Shown here one piece after another: positions 1 through 9,159 of a stretch of DNA of 64,000 bases. A model generated the notes under the pieces. It searched no databases, was not told where the DNA came from, and worked only from the letters and a program-made list of their open reading frames with translations. The stretch's first letter is position 1; each line of letters begins with the position of its first letter. The stretch comes from Pseudomonadota bacterium (GTDB lineage: Bacteria > Pseudomonadota > Gammaproteobacteria > Burkholderiales > Burkholderiaceae_C): contig JAIUPH010000007.1 of NCBI GenBank assembly GCA_020161065.1, positions 248,001 through 312,000 of the forward strand. Reading direction: 5' to 3'. The translations under genes and the position numbers were made by a program.

Positions 1-405
1 TCGCGGCAGGCGATGGCGCTGCTGCTGATCCGCACCTCGGCGCACGCGGCCGAATCCTTCGGCGTGCGCCGGAGCTGGGCGCGCTTGTCGTGCATGGCGC
101 TCGGTGCGGCGATCGCGGCCATCGGCGGCGCGCTGCTGGCGTTCAGCTCGTCGACGGTGTCGCCCAACAGCTTCACGCTGTGGACTTCGATCTTCCTGCT
201 CGTCGGCTCGGTGGTCAGCCTGTACTCGCTGACGGTGCTGGGCAGCTTCGTCGGCGGCGCATTCCTGACGCTGATGCCGCTGCTGCTGGCCGGCGCCGGC
301 GACTGGGTGCCCATCCTCTACGGCGCCGCGCTGCTGGCGGTGGTGCTGGGCGTCAACGCGCTGCCCGAAGGCTGGCGCGCGCGGCTCGAAGGGCGGGCGC
401 AATGA
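1..405 (+). CDS. livM: Branched-chain amino acid-type ABC permease (LivM family), 3' end only
   Basis: The reading frame is open from the first base, so only the C-terminal part of this inner-membrane permease is present. The visible 134 residues contain several hydrophobic segments, including a Gly/Ala-rich stretch, SLYSLTVLGSFVGGAF and a final helix, followed by a short basic cytoplasmic tail. Such proteins form the channel of HAAT-family importers together with a LivH permease. The stop overlaps the start of the following ATPase gene (ATGA), so they are translationally coupled. The substrate cannot be told; many Burkholderiales copies carry aromatic or small organic acids rather than Leu/Ile/Val. 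Confidence 0.85.
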   Translation, partial: SRQAMALLLIRTSAHAAESFGVRRSWARLSCMALGAAIAAIGGALLAFSSSTVSPNSFTLWTSIFLLVGSVVSLYSLTVLGSFVGGAFLTLMPLLLAGAGDWVPILYGAALLAVVLGVNALPEGWRARLEGRAQ

Positions 406-1176
406 GTGCGGCCATGGCCGCCGAGCCGCTGGTGGTCGAGCAGCTTGCGCTGGCCTTCGGCGGCGTGCGCGTGCTGCAGGACATCGCGCTGGAGCTGCGG
501 GCGGGCGAGATCACCGGGCTGATTGGGCCCAACGGCGCCGGCAAGACCAGCTTCTTCAACTGCCTGACGGGGCTGTACGCGCCGCAGCAGGGCCGCATCC
601 GGCTGGGCGGGCTGCAGCTCGAGCGCGTGCCGCCCGCGGGGCGCGCGGCGCTGGGCTTCTCGCGCAGCTTCCAGCACGTGGCGCTGTGCCCCGAGCTGAG
701 CGTGGTCGAGAACGTGATGATCGGGCTCGACCGCCAGTCGCGCGCCGGCTGGCTGGACGCCTTCCTGCCGCTGCCGCGCGGGCGCGCCGAGCGCGCCGCG
801 AACCGCGAGCGCGCGCTCGCCGCGCTCTCGCGCGTGGGGCTGGCCGAAGTGGCCGACCGTTCGCCGACGGAACTGCCGCCCGGCGTGCTGCGGCTGACCG
901 AGATCGCGCGCGCGATCGTCGGCGCGCCGCGCGTGCTGCTGCTCGACGAGCCGGCGGCGGGGCTGAACTCGGTCGAGACGCGCGACCTGGCGGACGCGCT
1001 GAAGCGGCTGCGCGCGCCGGAACTGGTGCTGGTGGTCGTCGAGCACGACATGGACCTGATCATGGAGGTCTGCGACACCATCCACGTGCTCAATGTCGGG
1101 CGCCTGCTGGCGTCGGGAACGCCGGCCGCGGTGCGCGCCAACCCGGAGGTGGTGCGCGTCTACCTGGGGGACGACG

Positions 1177-1184
<8 letters not shown>
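402..1184 (+). CDS. livG: ABC transporter ATP-binding protein, LivG type
   Basis: Cytoplasmic ATPase of about 260 residues that powers the neighbouring LivM-type permease. A Walker A motif GPNGAGKT lies at residues 42-49, Walker B is VLLLDEPAAGLN and the switch His is in VVVEHDMD. The C-terminal part is the LivG-type extension (HVLNVGRLLASGTP). The signature loop reads LPPGVLRLTEIARA, where LivG proteins usually have LSYGQQR. The start at 402 overlaps the livM stop and gives a normal LivG N terminus; a longer upstream frame is only read-through. Its stop overlaps the livF start. Confidence 0.93.
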
Positions 1185-1923
<739 letters not shown>

Positions 1924-1940
1924 CACAGGAGACCCATCCG

Positions 1941-2867
1941 ATGAAGCAGCTCAAGCTCGAAGGCCGCGTGATCGCCGGCGGCCTGGCGTTTCCCGAAGGC
2001 CCGGTCGCGCTGCCCGACGGCAGCGTGCTGGTGGTCGAGATCGCCGGCGCGACGCTCAAGCGCGTGCACCCCGACGGCCGCGTCAGCGTGCTCGCCGAGC
2101 TCGGCGGCGGCCCCAATGGCGCCGCGATGGGGCCCGACGGCCACTGCTACGTGTGCAACAACGGCGGCTTCAGCTGGCGCACCGACGACGGCTTCTCGCG
2201 GCCCACCGGGCCGGCGGCCGGCTACCGCGGCGGCAGCATCCAGCGCGTCGACCTGGCCAGCGGCACGGTGCAGACCCTGTACACCGAATGCGAGGGCCAG
2301 CCGCTGCACGGCCCCAACGACCTCGTGTTCGACGCCGACGGCCACTTCTGGTTCACCGACTTCGGCAAGGTCTTCGAGGACCGCCTGATGCGCGGCGCGG
2401 TCTACCACGCCAGCACCGACGGCCGCACGATCCGCCGCGCCGCGCACCCGGTGCTGACGCCCAACGGCGTGGGCCTCGCGCCCGACGGCCGCACGCTGTA
2501 CGTCACCGAGACCGAGACCAGCCGGCTGTGGAGCTACCCCATCGTCGGCCCCGGCCGCCTGGGGCACGAGCCCTGGCCGTCGCCCAACGGCGGCCGGCTG
2601 CTGCACGGCCTGCCGGGCTACCAGCGCTTCGACTCGCTGGCGGTGGAAGAGGGCGGCAACGTCTGCGTGGCGACGCTGGTGCGCGGCGGCATCAGCGTGT
2701 TCTCGCCGCAGGGCGAGTGGCTGGAGTTCCACGAGGCGCCCGAAGGCTATTGCACCAACATCTGCTTCGGCGGTGCTGACCGCCGAACCGCGTACATCAC
2801 GCTGTCCGGCTACGGGCAGCTGCTGGCCGTGCCCTGGCCGCGCCCCGGTCTGCCACTGGCCGCCTGA
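1941..2867 (+). CDS. SMP-30/gluconolactonase/LRE family protein
   Basis: A 308-residue six-bladed beta-propeller of the SMP-30/gluconolactonase family, which hydrolyses lactones using one divalent metal. Metal-ligand regions are visible: FPEGP near the N terminus (Glu), GPNDLVFD (Asn), and the TPNGVGLAPDG region (Asn). No signal peptide is seen, so it is probably cytoplasmic. I chose ATG 1941 because an AGGAG lies nine bases upstream; an in-frame ATG at 1920 overlaps the livF stop but has no ribosome site. It sits between the ABC importer and a Bug receptor, suggesting a lactone intermediate of the imported compound. The lactone itself is unknown. Confidence 0.85.
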   Translation: MKQLKLEGRVIAGGLAFPEGPVALPDGSVLVVEIAGATLKRVHPDGRVSVLAELGGGPNGAAMGPDGHCYVCNNGGFSWRTDDGFSRPTGPAAGYRGGSIQRVDLASGTVQTLYTECEGQPLHGPNDLVFDADGHFWFTDFGKVFEDRLMRGAVYHASTDGRTIRRAAHPVLTPNGVGLAPDGRTLYVTETETSRLWSYPIVGPGRLGHEPWPSPNGGRLLHGLPGYQRFDSLAVEEGGNVCVATLVRGGISVFSPQGEWLEFHEAPEGYCTNICFGGADRRTAYITLSGYGQLLAVPWPRPGLPLAA

Positions 2868-2868
2868 C

Positions 2869-2910
2869 CCGACGAAAGATCCGACGAAAGATTCGACGAG
2901 AGAGCCGACG
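2869..2910 (+). repeat. 12-bp tandem repeat directly before a Bug receptor start
   Basis: Units CCGACGAAAGAT (2869-2880), CCGACGAAAGAT (2881-2892), TCGACGAGAGAG (2893-2904) and a half unit CCGACG abut the ATG at 2911. The purine-rich unit ends may serve as the ribosome-binding region. Copy-number change would alter leader length by 12 bases. Confidence 0.8.
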
Positions 2911-3894
2911 ATGCAACAACGTTTCACCTGCGCCGCGCGCCGGCTGCTGCTGGCGGCCGGACTGGCCTTCACCCTGACGCCGCTGGCCGCGCAGCCGGCC
3001 TGGCCGACGAAGCCGGTGACGCTGGTCGTGCCCTATGCCGCCGGGCAGGGCGCCGACGTGCTGATGCGGCTGGTGGCCGAAGAGTTGGCGAAGACGCTGG
3101 GCGCCACCTTCGTGGTCGACAACAAGGCCGGCGCCGGCGGCAACATCGGCACCGCCGCGGTGGCCAAGGCGGCGCCCGACGGCTACACCTTCATGATCGG
3201 CACCAACGCCACCCACGCCGCCAACGAGTTCCTCTACCCGAGCCTGGGCTTCAACCCGGCGACCGACTTCGAGCCGGTGGCGATGATCGGGCTGCTGCCG
3301 ATGGTGATCTCCACCTCGCTGGCCGAGCTGCCCACCAACGGCCTGGCCGAGATGGTGGCGCGTGCGCGCGCCAAGCCCGACGCGCTGAGTGTCGGCCTGC
3401 CCAGCACCACCGCCGCCGTGGTGTTCGCGCAGTTCGTCAAGGGCGCGCAGGCGCCGCTGTTCGGCGTCAAGTACAAGGCCTCGGGCCAGGCGATGACGGA
3501 CCTGATGGGCGGCCACATCCCGCTGGTCATCGACACCGTCACCGCGACGCGGCCGCGCCTGGCCGACGGCAAAGTCAAGGCGCTGGCGATCACCTCGCGC
3601 CACGCGAGCGAGATGCTGCCCGGCGTCAAGCCGGTCGCCGAGCAGGGCGTGCCCGGCTTCGACGTCGTCGCCTGGGATGCGCTGTTCGCGCCGCGCGGCA
3701 CGCCGCCCGAGATCGTCGCCAAGGTGGCCGATCACCTGCGGCGCGCGCTCGAGCAGCCGGCCATCCGCCGCAGGCTGATGGACATCGGCGTCGAGCCGCT
3801 CTACATGGACCCCGCCCAGCTCGGCCGCTTCGTGCGCGACGAGCGCAGCAAGTGGGGCGCCGCGATCAAGGCCGCCGACATCCGGCTCGACTGA
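2911..3894 (+). CDS. Bug/TctC-family tripartite tricarboxylate receptor
   Basis: Periplasmic solute-binding protein of about 327 residues. It has an N-terminal signal peptide (basic MQQRFTCAARR, hydrophobic core, cleavage near AAQPAWP). The family landmarks follow: WPTKPVTLVVPYAAGQGAD, VVDNKAGAGGNIG and AAPDGYTFMIG. Bug proteins bind carboxylates or amino acids in the periplasm and deliver them to TctAB permeases, but no TctA/TctB is in this window. The start at 2911 gives the best signal peptide; the frame is open further upstream through the repeat. It may be co-transcribed with the SMP-30 gene 43 bases before it. Confidence 0.93.
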   Translation: MQQRFTCAARRLLLAAGLAFTLTPLAAQPAWPTKPVTLVVPYAAGQGADVLMRLVAEELAKTLGATFVVDNKAGAGGNIGTAAVAKAAPDGYTFMIGTNATHAANEFLYPSLGFNPATDFEPVAMIGLLPMVISTSLAELPTNGLAEMVARARAKPDALSVGLPSTTAAVVFAQFVKGAQAPLFGVKYKASGQAMTDLMGGHIPLVIDTVTATRPRLADGKVKALAITSRHASEMLPGVKPVAEQGVPGFDVVAWDALFAPRGTPPEIVAKVADHLRRALEQPAIRRRLMDIGVEPLYMDPAQLGRFVRDERSKWGAAIKAADIRLD

Positions 3895-3934
3895 AGCACA
3901 AGGCCGGTCCCCGGTGCTTCAGGGTCGCCAAGGA

Positions 3935-3970
3935 TTGACGCGCCAACTCAAACAATGCATTCTGCATTTT
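3935..3970 (+). promoter_or_regulatory. Putative promoter with GCAT-centred palindrome
   Basis: A -35-like TTGACG (3935-3940) is followed after 17 bases by CATTCT (3958-3963). The 8-bp palindrome AATGCATT (3954-3961) and a following CTGCATTTTGTAT overlap this -10. The same core, as the longer palindrome AGAATGCATTCT, lies at 9895. It is a likely operator for the GntR/FCD regulator encoded at 9160, placed to control the operon starting at 4020. Confidence 0.5.
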
Positions 3971-4019
3971 GTATTCGAAGACCCCAAGCCCGCAAACCCC
4001 CGCATCAGGAGCATCCACT

Positions 4020-5225
4020 TTGAGCACCCCCACACAAGGCGAAGTCGGCAACCGGCCGGCCGAAGGCGTCATCACCGACAAGGCCGTGGCCGACGCCCGG
4101 GCCATGATCGGCCTGCACCTGCGCCCCGAGGGCCCGTACCTGCAGGACGCCACCGCCGACACGCTGCGCAACTGGTGCAACGGCATCGGCGACCTCAACC
4201 CGCTGTACCGCGAGAGCGGCTACGGCGCCGCCACGCGCTACGGCACGCAGCTCGGGCACCCGATGTTCCCGATGGCCTTCGGCTGGCTGGGCCGCACGCG
4301 CTGGGGCCTGCCGGGCGTGCACGGCTTCTACGCCGGCAACGACTGGGAGCTGTTCCGCCACGTGCGCCCGGGCGACCGCATCACCGCCATCGAGCGCGTG
4401 GTGGGCGTCGAGGAGAAGGAGAGCAAGTTCTCCGGCCGCCTGGTGCTGCAGTACGTGGAGGCCTGCTACTACAACCAGCGCAGCGAGCTGGTCGCGCGCG
4501 CCCTGGGCACCTGCACGCGCCACGAGCGCAAGGCCGCGCGCGAGACCGGCAAGTACAAGGAGATCACGCAGCACGAGTACAGCGACGAAGAGCGCGACCG
4601 CATCGACCAGATCGTGCTCGACGAGCCGAAGAACATCCGCGGCCAGGCGGTGCGCTACTGGGAGGACGTGACCGAGGGCGAGGCGCTGCCGACCATCGCG
4701 CGCGGCCCGCTGTCGCTGATGGACACGATGGGCTTCCTGGTCGGCTGCGGCCGCGGCCACACGCACGGCGTGGTGCTGCAGGCGGCCGTCAAGCATCCGG
4801 GGCACTTCTTCCGCAACCCGGAAGCCGGCGGTGGCGTGGAGTACACCGGCATCGGCCACCACCGCGAGTCGATCGCCAAGGAGGTGGGCGTGCCCGGCAC
4901 CTACGACTACGGCCCGCAGCGCTCGGCCTGGATGGCCACGCTGGTGAGCAACTGGATGGGCGACGCCGCCTTCCTCAAGCGTGTGCGCACCGAGATGCGG
5001 CGCTTCAACATCGTCGGCGACACCACGTTCTGCAAGGGCAAGGTGGTGCGCAAGTACGTGAAGGACCGAATCGGGCTGGTCGACATCGAGATCGCCGCCG
5101 AGAACCAGCGCGGCGAGGTCACCACGCCGGGCCTGGCGACCGTGGCGCTGCCCTCGCGCGACGTCAGGCTGCCCGCCTTCATCGACGGCGCCGGGGTCGA
5201 CCTGGAACTGCCGGTGGTGCGCTGA
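4020..5225 (+). CDS. FAS1-like/MaoC-type dehydratase domain protein
   Basis: About 401 residues. The N half has an HGFYAGNDWELFRHVRPGD stretch and a substrate-loop-like DLNPLYRESGYG, both usual for FAS1-like dehydratase (hotdog-fold) proteins; the C half is a second hotdog-like region. Family members hydrate enoyl-CoA esters, including mesaconyl-CoA. I chose the TTG at 4020 because AGGAG lies eight bases upstream; an in-frame ATG at 3969 would place the promoter elements inside the gene. It is the first gene of an operon with CoA-transferases and a CitE-type lyase, which fits hydration of an unsaturated dicarboxylyl-CoA. The exact substrate is inferred, not shown. Confidence 0.8.
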   Translation: MSTPTQGEVGNRPAEGVITDKAVADARAMIGLHLRPEGPYLQDATADTLRNWCNGIGDLNPLYRESGYGAATRYGTQLGHPMFPMAFGWLGRTRWGLPGVHGFYAGNDWELFRHVRPGDRITAIERVVGVEEKESKFSGRLVLQYVEACYYNQRSELVARALGTCTRHERKAARETGKYKEITQHEYSDEERDRIDQIVLDEPKNIRGQAVRYWEDVTEGEALPTIARGPLSLMDTMGFLVGCGRGHTHGVVLQAAVKHPGHFFRNPEAGGGVEYTGIGHHRESIAKEVGVPGTYDYGPQRSAWMATLVSNWMGDAAFLKRVRTEMRRFNIVGDTTFCKGKVVRKYVKDRIGLVDIEIAAENQRGEVTTPGLATVALPSRDVRLPAFIDGAGVDLELPVVR

Positions 5226-5236
5226 GGCGCGGGGCC

Positions 5237-6415
5237 ATGCCTGGGTCCGACGCCGCCGCAGGCGCTGAATTGCCGTTGGCCGGCTGCCGCGTCGTCGAGC
5301 GTTCGCGCACGCCGGCGGCGGCCTACGCCGGCCGCCTGCTGGCGGCGATGGGCGCCGACGTGCTGATGCTGGAGCCCGCCGCCGGCTCACCGCTGCGCGC
5401 CGCGCCGCCGCTGCTGGCGGGCGGGATGCCGGTGAGCGCGCTGTTCGCCTACCTGGCCGCCGGCAAGCGCAGCCGCGTCTGCGAGCTGCCGTCGCCCGGC
5501 GGGCACGAGGCGCTGCACGCGGCGCTGGCCGATGCCGACATCCTGATCGACGACACCCCGGTTGCCGAGCGCGAGGCCTGCGGCCTGGCGCCGCCGGCGC
5601 TGGCGCGGCGCTTTCCGAAGCTGGTGCACGTCAGCGTGCTGCCCTTCGGTGACAGCGGCCCCAAGCGCGACTGGCAGGCCGAGGAGCTGAACCTGCTGCA
5701 CGCCAGCGGCGAAGGCTTTCTGCTGCCCAACGGGCTGTCCAACGAGCGCTTCCCCGAGCGCGCGCCGCTCAAGATCTACGGCCATTTCGCCGGCTACCAG
5801 GGCGGCTGCATGGCGGCGCTGGCGGCGCTGTCGGCGTGGTGGGCGCTGCCGGCCGCGGGCGGCCAGCATGTCGACGTCTCGGTGCAGGATGCCGCGCTCG
5901 CGGTCGGCGCGTTCGCGCTGCAGCGCCTGGGCGACGGCTCGCTGGAGCACCGCGCGACGCGGCGCTTCCGCTACGGCGGCGTGTTCCAGGCGGCCGACGG
6001 CTTCATCGAACTGCTGACGCTGGAAGACCGCCAGTGGGACGGCCTGGTGGACCTGCTCGGCCGCCCCGACTGGAGCGCCGACCCCGCCCTGCGCGACCCG
6101 CTGGAGCGCAGCCGCCGCGGCGACGAGATCAACCACCGCGTGCGCGAATGGATGCGCCAGCACCGCGTGGACGACATCGTGCGCCGCGCGCAGGAGCTGG
6201 GCGTGCCGGCCGCCAAATACCGCAGCCCGGCCGACGTGGTGCACGGCGCGCACGAGCGCGCGCGCGGCCTGTTCGCGCCGGCGGCCCTGCCCGACGGCCG
6301 GCCGGCCGAGGTGCTGCTGGCGCCGTTCCAGTTCCGCGCCTCGCCGCTGGCGCTGGCGCGCGGCGTGCCGGCGCTGGACGAATCGCGCCAGGCCGTGCCG
6401 GAGACCGCCCGATGA
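5237..6415 (+). CDS. CaiB/BaiF class III CoA-transferase (first of pair)
   Basis: A 392-residue class III CoA-transferase. The N-terminal fold LPLAGCRVVERSRTPAAAYAGR is recognisable, and the catalytic Asp region reads GQHVDVSVQDAALA, aligning with the MQDAVLN region (Asp169) of formyl-CoA transferase. It transfers CoA between carboxylic acids through an Asp-CoA anhydride intermediate. The N-terminal portion lacks the usual DFSRVLAGP sequence and is more diverged than in its partner. The next CoA-transferase gene overlaps its stop (ATGA), suggesting a heteromeric enzyme like the two-gene CoA-transferases of benzylsuccinate or malate metabolism. Confidence 0.85.
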   Translation: MPGSDAAAGAELPLAGCRVVERSRTPAAAYAGRLLAAMGADVLMLEPAAGSPLRAAPPLLAGGMPVSALFAYLAAGKRSRVCELPSPGGHEALHAALADADILIDDTPVAEREACGLAPPALARRFPKLVHVSVLPFGDSGPKRDWQAEELNLLHASGEGFLLPNGLSNERFPERAPLKIYGHFAGYQGGCMAALAALSAWWALPAAGGQHVDVSVQDAALAVGAFALQRLGDGSLEHRATRRFRYGGVFQAADGFIELLTLEDRQWDGLVDLLGRPDWSADPALRDPLERSRRGDEINHRVREWMRQHRVDDIVRRAQELGVPAAKYRSPADVVHGAHERARGLFAPAALPDGRPAEVLLAPFQFRASPLALARGVPALDESRQAVPETAR

Positions 6416-7638
6416 ACCCATCCCTTGCCGCCGTTGGGGCCGCCGGCGCCCCGCTGGCCGGCGTGCGCATCGCCGACTTCACGATCCATGCCGCCGGACC
6501 CTTCGCCACCCATCTGCTGTCGCAGCTCGGCGCCGAGTGCATCAAGGTCGAGAGCAAGGCGCGCCCCGACGCCTTCCGCAAGCCGCACGCGGTTTACGGC
6601 CGCATGGCGGCCGCCACCTTCGACCAGGTGTCGGCGAACAAGCTCTCGGTGCGGCTGAACCTCAAGCTGCCCGAAGCCGTGGCGCTGGCGCGGCGGCTGG
6701 TCGCCGTCTCCGACGTCGCCGCCGAGAGCTTCCGCCCCGGCGTGATGCAGCGCCTGGGCCTGGGCTTCGACGCGCTCCGCGAGGCCCGGCCCGACATCGT
6801 GATGCTGTCGCTGTCGTCGTCGGGGCAGAGCGGGCCTGACTCTCACTTCGCCGGTTATGCGCCGCTGTTCGGCGCCTGGGGCGGCCTGGGCTGGATGAGC
6901 GGCTACCCCGACGGCCCGCCGGTCGAGATGCGGCACGTGATGGACCATTCGGCCGGGCTGCACGCCGCGCTGGCGCTGGTGGCCGCGCTGCACCAGCGGC
7001 GGCGCACCGGGCGCGCGCAGCACATCGACCTGGCGGCGCGCGAGGTGGCCTCGGCGATGGTCGGCGACGCGTTGGTGCAGAGCGCGCTCGGCGAAAGCCC
7101 GCAGCGGCCGGGCAACGGCGACCCGTCGATGGCGCCGCACGGCGTCTATCCCACCGACAAGCCCGACCGCTGGCTGACGCTGGCGGTGCGCGACGACGCC
7201 CAGTGGCGCACCTTCGCGCGCGCGCTGGACCAGCCCGGCGCCGCGCAAGACGAGCGTTACGCCACGACGGCCGCGCGGCTGGCGCGCCGCGACGAGCTGG
7301 ACGCGCTGGTCGCCGGCTGGCTGGCCGGCCGCGACGCCGATGCCGCCGCCGCGCTGCTGCAGCGCGCCGGCGTCTGCGCCCATGTCTCGTGGAACCTGCA
7401 GGACATCGCCGATGATCCGCACCTGCGCGCGCGCGGTGCGGTCACCGAGGTCAGCGCGCCGGGCATCCCGCCGCGGCCGGCGGTGGGCGCGCCGGCGCGC
7501 TTCTCGGTGAGCAGCGGCTGTGGCATCCGCCGCCTGACGCCGGCGCTCGGCGAGGACGAGGACTACGTCTTCGGCGAGCTGCTGGGCCTGAGCCGCGCAC
7601 AGCGCGACGACCTCGAAGCCCGCCAAGTGATCTACTGA
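6412..7638 (+). CDS. CaiB/BaiF class III CoA-transferase (second of pair)
   Basis: A 408-residue class III CoA-transferase with GVRIADFTIHAAGPFATHL at the N terminus, GAECIKVES, and a FRPGVMQRLGLG segment. At the catalytic Asp position the sequence reads AQHIDLAAREVA, placing Glu where the upstream partner has Asp. This may mean that the first subunit carries the classical nucleophile, or that this one uses Glu. ATG 6412 overlaps the previous stop. Co-translation with the partner suggests a complex that activates a dicarboxylic acid for the hydratase and lyase of the same operon. Confidence 0.88.
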   Translation: MNPSLAAVGAAGAPLAGVRIADFTIHAAGPFATHLLSQLGAECIKVESKARPDAFRKPHAVYGRMAAATFDQVSANKLSVRLNLKLPEAVALARRLVAVSDVAAESFRPGVMQRLGLGFDALREARPDIVMLSLSSSGQSGPDSHFAGYAPLFGAWGGLGWMSGYPDGPPVEMRHVMDHSAGLHAALALVAALHQRRRTGRAQHIDLAAREVASAMVGDALVQSALGESPQRPGNGDPSMAPHGVYPTDKPDRWLTLAVRDDAQWRTFARALDQPGAAQDERYATTAARLARRDELDALVAGWLAGRDADAAAALLQRAGVCAHVSWNLQDIADDPHLRARGAVTEVSAPGIPPRPAVGAPARFSVSSGCGIRRLTPALGEDEDYVFGELLGLSRAQRDDLEARQVIY

Positions 7639-7656
7639 AACCGAAAGGCCCCCGCG

Positions 7657-8256
7657 ATGAGCAGCGTTCCCTCGATCTACCTCGTGCTCGACATGATGAA
7701 CGACCTCGTGCATGCCGACGGCCCCAACGGCCGCGCCGCCTACGGCGAGCAGGTGCGCGCGCGGCGCATCGTCGAGAACACGCGCCACGCGATCGACCAG
7801 GCGCGCGCCGCCGGCGTGCCGGTGGGCTTCGTGCGCGTGGGCTTCTCGGCCGACTACCGCGAGTGCCCGCCGAACTCGCCGATCTTCTCCGGCGCGCGCA
7901 AGAACGGCATCTTCAAACTCGGCACCTGGGGTACCGAGACCCACCCCGAGCTCGGCCAGCGGCCGGAGGACTTCGACATCGTCAAGCACCGCGTGAGCCC
8001 GTTCTACGCCACCGCGCTGGAGGCGGTGCTGCGCGCGCGCGGCATCGGCCGCATCGTCTGCTCGGGCATCTCCACCAACGCCGTCGTCCAGGCCACGGTG
8101 CGCGAGGGCCACGACCGCGACTACGAGATCGTCGTGCTCGAAGACGGCTGCTGCGCACTGTCGGCCGAGGAACACGAATCGGCGCTGAAGAACCTGCAGC
8201 GCTTCTGCCGCATCAGCAACTCGCGCGATTTCGACTTCGGCGTGGCGGCCGCATGA
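7657..8256 (+). CDS. Isochorismatase-fold (cysteine hydrolase-like) protein without the usual Cys
   Basis: A 199-residue alpha/beta hydrolase of the isochorismatase superfamily. The Asp of the triad lies in YLVLDMMNDLV (about residue 11) and the Lys in DIVKHRVSPFY. The nucleophile loop reads GISTNAVVQATVREG: Val takes the position of the Cys found in nicotinamidases and amidases. Isochorismatases proper also lack that Cys, so the protein could hydrolyse a vinyl ether or be inactive as an amidase. It has a good ribosome site (GAAAGG) and overlaps the CitE-type gene. Its role in the operon is not evident. Confidence 0.83.
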   Translation: MSSVPSIYLVLDMMNDLVHADGPNGRAAYGEQVRARRIVENTRHAIDQARAAGVPVGFVRVGFSADYRECPPNSPIFSGARKNGIFKLGTWGTETHPELGQRPEDFDIVKHRVSPFYATALEAVLRARGIGRIVCSGISTNAVVQATVREGHDRDYEIVVLEDGCCALSAEEHESALKNLQRFCRISNSRDFDFGVAAA

Positions 8257-9086
8257 CCCGTCTGTCGCGCAGCCTGCTGTTCGTGCCGGGCGACCGGCCC
8301 GAGCGCTTCGACAAGGCCGCCGCCAGCGGGGCGCACGAGATCGTGCTCGACCTGGAAGACTCCGTGGCGCCGGCTGCCAAGGCCGGCGCGCGCGACGCGG
8401 TGGCACGCTGGCTGGACGGCGGCCGCCAGGTGCAGGCGGGGTTGCAAGTGGGCGTGCAGGCGGGCGTGCAGGTGCGCGTCAACGGCTGGCAGACGCCGTG
8501 GTTCGACGACGACCTGGCGCTGCTGCGGACGCTGCCGGCGGCCACGGCCATGCTGCCGAAGGCCGACGCCGAATCGCTGGCCGCGGTGGCGGCGGCGCTG
8601 CCGGGCCGGCAAGTCGTCGCGCTGCTGGAGACGGCGCGCGGCTGGCGCGACCTGCGCGCGCTGGCGGCGCTGCCCAACGTCGCGCGCATCGCCTTCGGCA
8701 GCGTCGACTTCGAGGCCGAGACCGGCATCGCCGACGATGGCGACGCGCTGACCCCGGTGCGCACGCAGATCGTGCTGGAGTCGCGCGCCGCGGGGCTGGC
8801 GGCGCCGATCGACGGCGTGAGCCTGGCGTTCGACGACGAAGACGCGATGCGCCGCCACGCGCTGCGGGCGCGGCGCTTCGGCTTCGGCGGCAAGCTGTGC
8901 ATCCACCCGCGCCAGGTGGCCGCGGTGAACGGCGCCTGGCAGCCCAGCGCCGAAGAGCGCGCCTGGGCCGAGCGCGTGCTCGCCGCCTTCCAGGCCAGCG
9001 GCGGCGGCGTCACCACGGTGGACGGCAAGATGGTCGACAAGCCGGTGGTCGAGCGCGCGCGCCAGATCGCGGCGGAAGCCGGTTGA
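8253..9086 (+). CDS. HpcH/HpaI (CitE-type) aldolase/lyase
   Basis: A 277-residue TIM-barrel lyase of the CitE-like group, which cleaves malyl-, citramalyl- or citryl-CoA in a Mg-dependent manner. The start SRSLLFVPGDRPERFDKA, the LDLEDSVAP loop, the metal-binding Glu in LLETARG and Asp in GSVDFEAETG, and the KLCIHPRQV C-terminal motif are all present. Just before the conserved VRVNG strand there is a 16-residue run of (V/L)Q(A/V)G units coded by a 12-bp repeat. With the hydratase and CoA-transferases upstream it could complete cleavage of a hydroxy-dicarboxylyl-CoA to acetyl- or propionyl-CoA plus an oxoacid. Confidence 0.88.
   Translation: MTRLSRSLLFVPGDRPERFDKAAASGAHEIVLDLEDSVAPAAKAGARDAVARWLDGGRQVQAGLQVGVQAGVQVRVNGWQTPWFDDDLALLRTLPAATAMLPKADAESLAAVAAALPGRQVVALLETARGWRDLRALAALPNVARIAFGSVDFEAETGIADDGDALTPVRTQIVLESRAAGLAAPIDGVSLAFDDEDAMRRHALRARRFGFGGKLCIHPRQVAAVNGAWQPSAEERAWAERVLAAFQASGGGVTTVDGKMVDKPVVERARQIAAEAG
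8430..8477 (+). repeat. Four 12-bp units inside the CitE-type gene
   Basis: The units GTGCAGGCGGGG, TTGCAAGTGGGC, GTGCAGGCGGGC and GTGCAGGTGCGC follow each other without gaps and stay in frame. They encode repeated V/L-Q-A/V-G residues just before a core beta-strand, which looks like a slippage-generated expansion. Confidence 0.8.
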
Positions 9087-9159
9087 GCGCTGGGGCCGAC
9101 CGCGGCTGACGCGGGCCGGCAACGGGCCGATGCCGGAATCGGCGATGCACAATCGGCCC

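Noticed and set aside
5971-8406. 811-codon minus-strand frame over the CoA-transferase genes
   Set aside because: Low-complexity Arg/Ala/His translation opposite well-supported genes; a typical consequence of high third-position GC.
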